Shown here piece after piece: positions 61,103-64,000 of a stretch of 64,000 nt of DNA. The stretch lies in the NCBI GenBank assembly GCA_049697115.1, contig JBAVVD010000073.1, positions 39,240-103,239 on the forward strand, written 5' to 3'. Both the position numbers and the translations under genes were made by a program. Under the pieces are notes generated by a model that worked only from the letters and a program-made list of their open reading frames with translations, searched no databases and was not told where the DNA came from. The number at the start of each line of letters is the position of its first letter. Within the stretch, counting starts at the first letter, position 1. This stretch comes from JBAVVD01 sp049697115. Its GTDB lineage: Bacteria; Acidobacteriota; Aminicenantia; Aminicenantales; UBA4085.

Positions 61103-62104
61103 TTAGTCTTCCCTGATCTCCTTGATCAAGTCCTGAGGTTGTCGGTTCAGGACATTCGTGACAATGGAAATGTTCCTTGACCTTGCCAGATGGGTAATCT
61201 CTTTCTGGACATCCGCGGCGACTGTGAAGATGTAGGCTCGACTGCAGCCAATGTCTGCCATCTTGCCGGCAAGAACAAACACGTCGTTTGTCTTGATCTC
61301 GGCGGTCTTACACTCGCCGAATATGCGGAAGTTGGACGTTTTCGATTCAGCGATGTTGTCGATCTCGTGCATGCAGCCGGAATGCCCGAGGACATGCACA
61401 CCGCAGAGGGTCTGGAAGTTCTTCCTGCGAAGGAGATAATCAACGCCGTGTTCGAACCAGTAGTTGTTTGCGATGAAACTTCTCAGTCGCACGTCGAAAC
61501 ACGCAATGGGTTCCTTGCGAACGTCCGAAATGCGAGTAATTCTCGTCCCACAAGTACATGTGGCGGTGGTGAACCTGTTCGTTGACACCGTACAGTGACA
61601 TTTCTTGCAGAGGAACAGGGTGGAGAACGTAAGAATCTCGATTGACTGCTTCTTTGCTTGTTCAAATCTGGAGAGGGAACTTTGAATCTCGCTTGAACGC
61701 CTCTTGATTTGTGTGACGAATCCCTTGTATGCACTTGTCTTCAGGTCTAGCATCATCTTCTTGTACTCGGCCTCTTCTCTCTTGTTCCTGAACTTCGGGC
61801 TAGGACCATGGCGGAACAAACGGCGGATGTGCATGAATCTTCGTGCGTCAACGGCAGAAATCCGAAATGGCATTCGCGGATGGTGCGCAAAGGGAAAGTC
61901 TTCATTGAACATCCCAATGAGTTCCTCTATTTCCTCACTTCGCTTCTGGATTCCCGTGAAGACACGATGGAACTCGGGGTCGAGAAGCAGGTTTGACTTG
62001 ATGAAGCTGTAAACCGAGGGGCTTTGCTCTATCTCCTTTCTTGCCTGAGTCTTTTCGAGCATCAGGGGTGGCAGATTCAGGTTCGGTGGATTGTGTAGGT
62101 ACAT
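61103..62104 (-). CDS. Integron cassette 2: zinc-ribbon plus PD-(D/E)xK nuclease-like protein
   Basis: 333 residues. A helical N-terminal part (1-~160) is followed by a zinc ribbon (C166, C169, C183, C185; CKKCHC and TCTCGTR) and a restriction-endonuclease-like fold. There HEIDNIAE supplies Asp249 and FGECKTAEI supplies Glu264-x-Lys266, the spacing and strand context of PD-(D/E)xK enzymes such as Mrr. AAGGAGGAG precedes the ATG. A DNA-cutting defence or repair role is likely; no partner methylase is present, so a plain restriction-modification enzyme is unlikely. Confidence 0.75.
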   Translation of the reverse strand: MYLHNPPNLNLPPLMLEKTQARKEIEQSPSVYSFIKSNLLLDPEFHRVFTGIQKRSEEIEELIGMFNEDFPFAHHPRMPFRISAVDARRFMHIRRLFRHGPSPKFRNKREEAEYKKMMLDLKTSAYKGFVTQIKRRSSEIQSSLSRFEQAKKQSIEILTFSTLFLCKKCHCTVSTNRFTTATCTCGTRITRISDVRKEPIACFDVRLRSFIANNYWFEHGVDYLLRRKNFQTLCGVHVLGHSGCMHEIDNIAESKTSNFRIFGECKTAEIKTNDVFVLAGKMADIGCSRAYIFTVAADVQKEITHLARSRNISIVTNVLNRQPQDLIKEIRED

Positions 62105-62122
62105 GACATGTCTCCTCCTTCA

Positions 62123-62195
62123 GCCCAACATAGAATTCAGCGGCTTTTGGAGCCGCGAAGCGGCGGAAAAAGTCCGCTGGAATGGCTTGTTAGGT
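62123..62195 (-). other. attC recombination site (cassette 1)
   Basis: 73 bp between GCCCAAC and GTTAGGT. The arms AATTCAGCGG and CCGCTGGAATGG pair with an extrahelical base, and the centre has a second GC-rich hairpin. Confidence 0.9.
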
Positions 62196-62229
62196 TATTG
62201 TTTTTTGAAATATACTCATTACGATTTCT

Positions 62230-62724
62230 TCATTCCATAACTTCTGGTTTCCATTGTGCAATTGGCTTTGTGGCATTCCATCGCGCTTCACCCTTTAATT
62301 CAGGTCTATAATCTGGGTTTTCCAATTCATAAGCCCCTTTTGGGCAAATCATCACCCACAGTCTTGGGAAAAAAGCAGAAAAAATTTTGTATAGTTTTTT
62401 ATAATGTTTTTTAGACCAAATAATTATTACTTCTTCGTCGTTTTTTACCCCCCTTTCTTTAAAAGCCGACCATAAATGGATAAAGTCCATTCTATGACAA
62501 ATAAATCCTGTTATTTCCTTTGATAACCTTTTGCATTCTAAAGTGACAGATGCATAAGGAATCGTTTTATTAAGAGCTTTGACTTTACCGTCTTTAATTG
62601 AACCTAAAGGAGTAAAATTAATAACCCGACAAAGTTCCCCGTCGATTACACTCCATTGATTGTCTTTTAGTAAAATAACTTCTGATTTATTTTTAATATC
62701 TTTATGGGTGAAATTATCGTTCAT
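62230..62724 (-). CDS. Integron cassette 1: AT-rich gene of unknown function
   Basis: 164 residues, mixed alpha/beta, with segments such as EGLC-free VSVIDGELCRVINFTPLG-like beta strands near the start and KKHYKKLYKIFSAFFPRLWV near the middle. I do not recognise a family. Codon use is clearly AT-rich compared with the GC-rich cassettes 4 and 6, so it came from a different source. As the cassette next to attI it would be the latest acquired. Start ATG without a clear ribosome site. Confidence 0.65.
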   Translation of the reverse strand: MNDNFTHKDIKNKSEVILLKDNQWSVIDGELCRVINFTPLGSIKDGKVKALNKTIPYASVTLECKRLSKEITGFICHRMDFIHLWSAFKERGVKNDEEVIIIWSKKHYKKLYKIFSAFFPRLWVMICPKGAYELENPDYRPELKGEARWNATKPIAQWKPEVME

Positions 62725-62746
62725 TCTTTATTGCTTATATTTATTA

Positions 62747-62996
62747 ACCTAACTGTTAATATACGTCATGCTGTATTTGATAGAAATCTCCCTTTATTTT
62801 ATTAGCGCCGTATATGATATGATTCCATCCAATATCCCCTCAAAATTGCATTGTTATCTTAAAATTATCCTTAATAGATTGCAAGCAGTATATTCGACGA
62901 CTCAAATATCCATCAGAGGAACGATTATTTGCAAGATAGCTGCATAAATTTTACAGCGGGCAAGATTTCTCGGAAGCAATTGCTTAGTCTTTTTAC
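62747..62996 (-). other. Putative attI region between intI and the first cassette
   Basis: On the - strand GTTAGGT (62753-62747) marks the junction where cassette 1 begins. The ~240 bp from there to the intI stop are AT-rich and hold no gene. In a reverse integron attI lies here, downstream of intI, and cassette promoters may be here too. The boundary is inferred from the core motif only. Confidence 0.6.
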
Positions 62997-63836
62997 TTAC
63001 ATTTTGTCCAAAGGACTGGAAATGTCGGAATAGCTCTTACGAGCAACATGAGTGTATATCATCGTAGTATTTACATTTTTATGGCCCATGAGTTCCTGGA
63101 TCGTTCGAATATTATGCCCCGCTTCCAGAAGATGCGTGGCAAAGCTATGCCGCAGGGTATGACAGCTTGCCGGTTTTGAAATCCCCGATTTTCCTAAAGC
63201 CTCCTTGATCATCCTTTGAAGGGTACTGGGTTGGATATGATGACGGAGGATCATGCCGCTCACGGGGTGGACTACTAGGTTTTTCGAGGGGAACACCCAT
63301 TGCCAAGCCCATTCCTTGTTGGCATTCGGATATTTTTTCTCTAGGGCATCGGGAAGAGTTGTGCCCCTGTATCCTTTCATCAAATCCTGGTCATGTACTT
63401 TCTTTATTCTCTGCAAAGGTGCTTTCAGAGACTCCTTGATTTTATCCGGCAGAATGGTAGTCCTATCCTTCTCTCCTTTTCCCGCGCGTATGATTATCAA
63501 ATTCTTGGCGAAATCAATGTCCTTGACTCTCAATCGTATGCATTCCAGAAGGCGGAGGCCGCTTCCATAGAGCAGTTGAGCCATAAGAAGATAGGGGCCC
63601 TGGAGAAAGGATAAGAGGCAATGGACCTCCTCACGAGTCAGAACAACCGGAAGTCTCCTCTTTTGTCGTGCCCTTACAGTATCAGACAGGTCGCTTAGGT
63701 TTTTCTGAAGAATATTCCGGAAAAGAAATAATAAAGCGTTGAAGGCCTGGTTTTGAGTGGAGGCCGATACTCGATCATGAAGAGCGATATGGCTTAAAAA
63801 GATTTTTAAATTCTGTAAGGTTTTTTTGATGGTTAT
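62997..63836 (-). pseudogene. intI: Integron integrase IntI, N-terminally truncated
   Basis: Tyrosine recombinase of the integron type. The frame is open for 279 codons (63836 down to 62997). It has RVSASTQNQAFNALLFLF and RRLPVVLTREEV from the DNA-binding half. The catalytic residues are the Arg of YGSGLRLLEC, HTLRHSFATHLLE and LMGHKNVNTTMIYTH. The IntI-specific insert is present (EKKYPNANKEWAWQWVFPS) and separates it from Xer and phage integrases. The first ~55 residues of IntI (the HYSxRTE..YxxW region) are missing, a TGA stands at 63839-63837, and the first in-frame ATG is only at 63584, inside the protein. It is therefore probably inactive. Its 3' end faces the cassettes. Confidence 0.88.
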
Positions 63837-64000
63837 TCAATTGGCGCTCCCAGGCCGGATAATAAAGCCGTTAAACCCAAAATTGCCATTAGGAAATTAC
63901 CAACAGGGATAAAACCTCATTGAGGGTATAGAAAGCGGTTGTGCAGCATGCTTTTCGACAAAAAGGTACAGCCCGATTTTCACTCTTGACCCACAGTTCA
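63837..64000. other. Region upstream of truncated intI
   Basis: About 160 bp to the window edge. In no frame of the - strand does it encode the missing IntI N-terminus, and no other gene or clear promoter is seen. Confidence 0.5.

Noticed and set aside
61900..63600. Tyrosine recombinase taken as a phage or ICE integrase
   Set aside because: The EKKYPNANKEWAWQWVFPS insert and adjacent attC sites identify it as an integron integrase; no phage genes are present.

Overview
The window reads as a chromosomal segment of an uncultured, probably anaerobic, diderm bacterium. An outer membrane is implied by a Wzm/Wzt-type polysaccharide exporter, a heptose-phosphate adenylyltransferase, SurA-type chaperones and a TonB receptor. 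Anaerobic life is suggested by ferredoxin-type MinD ATPases and NifX-like proteins. Gene content and order would fit the Acidobacteriota/Aminicenantota neighbourhood, but nothing in the window proves that; there is no rRNA or tRNA gene to anchor it.

Layout. 1-13.7 kb (+ strand): a 5'-partial metallophosphoesterase, a pseudo-receiver protein, accD-folC, an F1Fo ATP synthase operon (b', b, delta, alpha, gamma, beta and a short epsilon; the a and c genes are absent here), a tRNA-type methyltransferase, a polysaccharide ABC exporter and rfaE2. 13.7-18.5 kb: small membrane and secreted proteins, a PatB-type C-S lyase and a glutamine-amidotransferase-like lipoprotein. 18.6-25.8 kb: mfd, two parvulin-type chaperones, and a spermidine synthase fused to two SpeD-like repeats that have lost their catalytic residues. 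25.8-31.7 kb: a lipoprotein, a duplicated membrane protein, and a PP2C phosphatase / Ser-Thr kinase / SH3-barrel operon. 31.7-36.2 kb (- strand): an envelope operon of a flippase-like protein, an EnvC-like activator, a CtpA homologue without its catalytic Ser/Lys, and a YibQ-type deacetylase.

37.2-52.6 kb looks like an inserted island. It is bracketed by two same-orientation copies of the last ~220 bp of carB: one inside the intact carB at the right end, one orphaned at the left end. It opens with a textbook promoter overlapped by a Fur box, then fur, three small DUF5320-like proteins, two NifX-like proteins, an Mrp ATPase, zinc-ribbon proteins, a C-S lyase, a metallo-beta-lactamase protein, two ferredoxin-MinD ATPases, a DUF4405-like membrane protein and an IscU/NifU scaffold. 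This resembles an iron-responsive metal-sulfur-cluster assembly module with orange-protein (ORP)-like parts. Two truncated duplicates of its own genes and a stop-interrupted methyltransferase show decay on its right side.

52.4-57.6 kb: carAB (- strand) and rlmB (+ strand). 57.6-63.8 kb: a chromosomal integron in reverse orientation. Seven cassette ORFs, all on the - strand, are separated by recognisable attC sites and lie downstream of the 3' end of an N-terminally truncated intI. The cassettes carry two HEPN-motif proteins, a zinc-ribbon/PD-(D/E)xK nuclease candidate and several small unknowns, a gene mix suggestive of defence. The integron and the carB-flanked island are the most unusual parts of the window.
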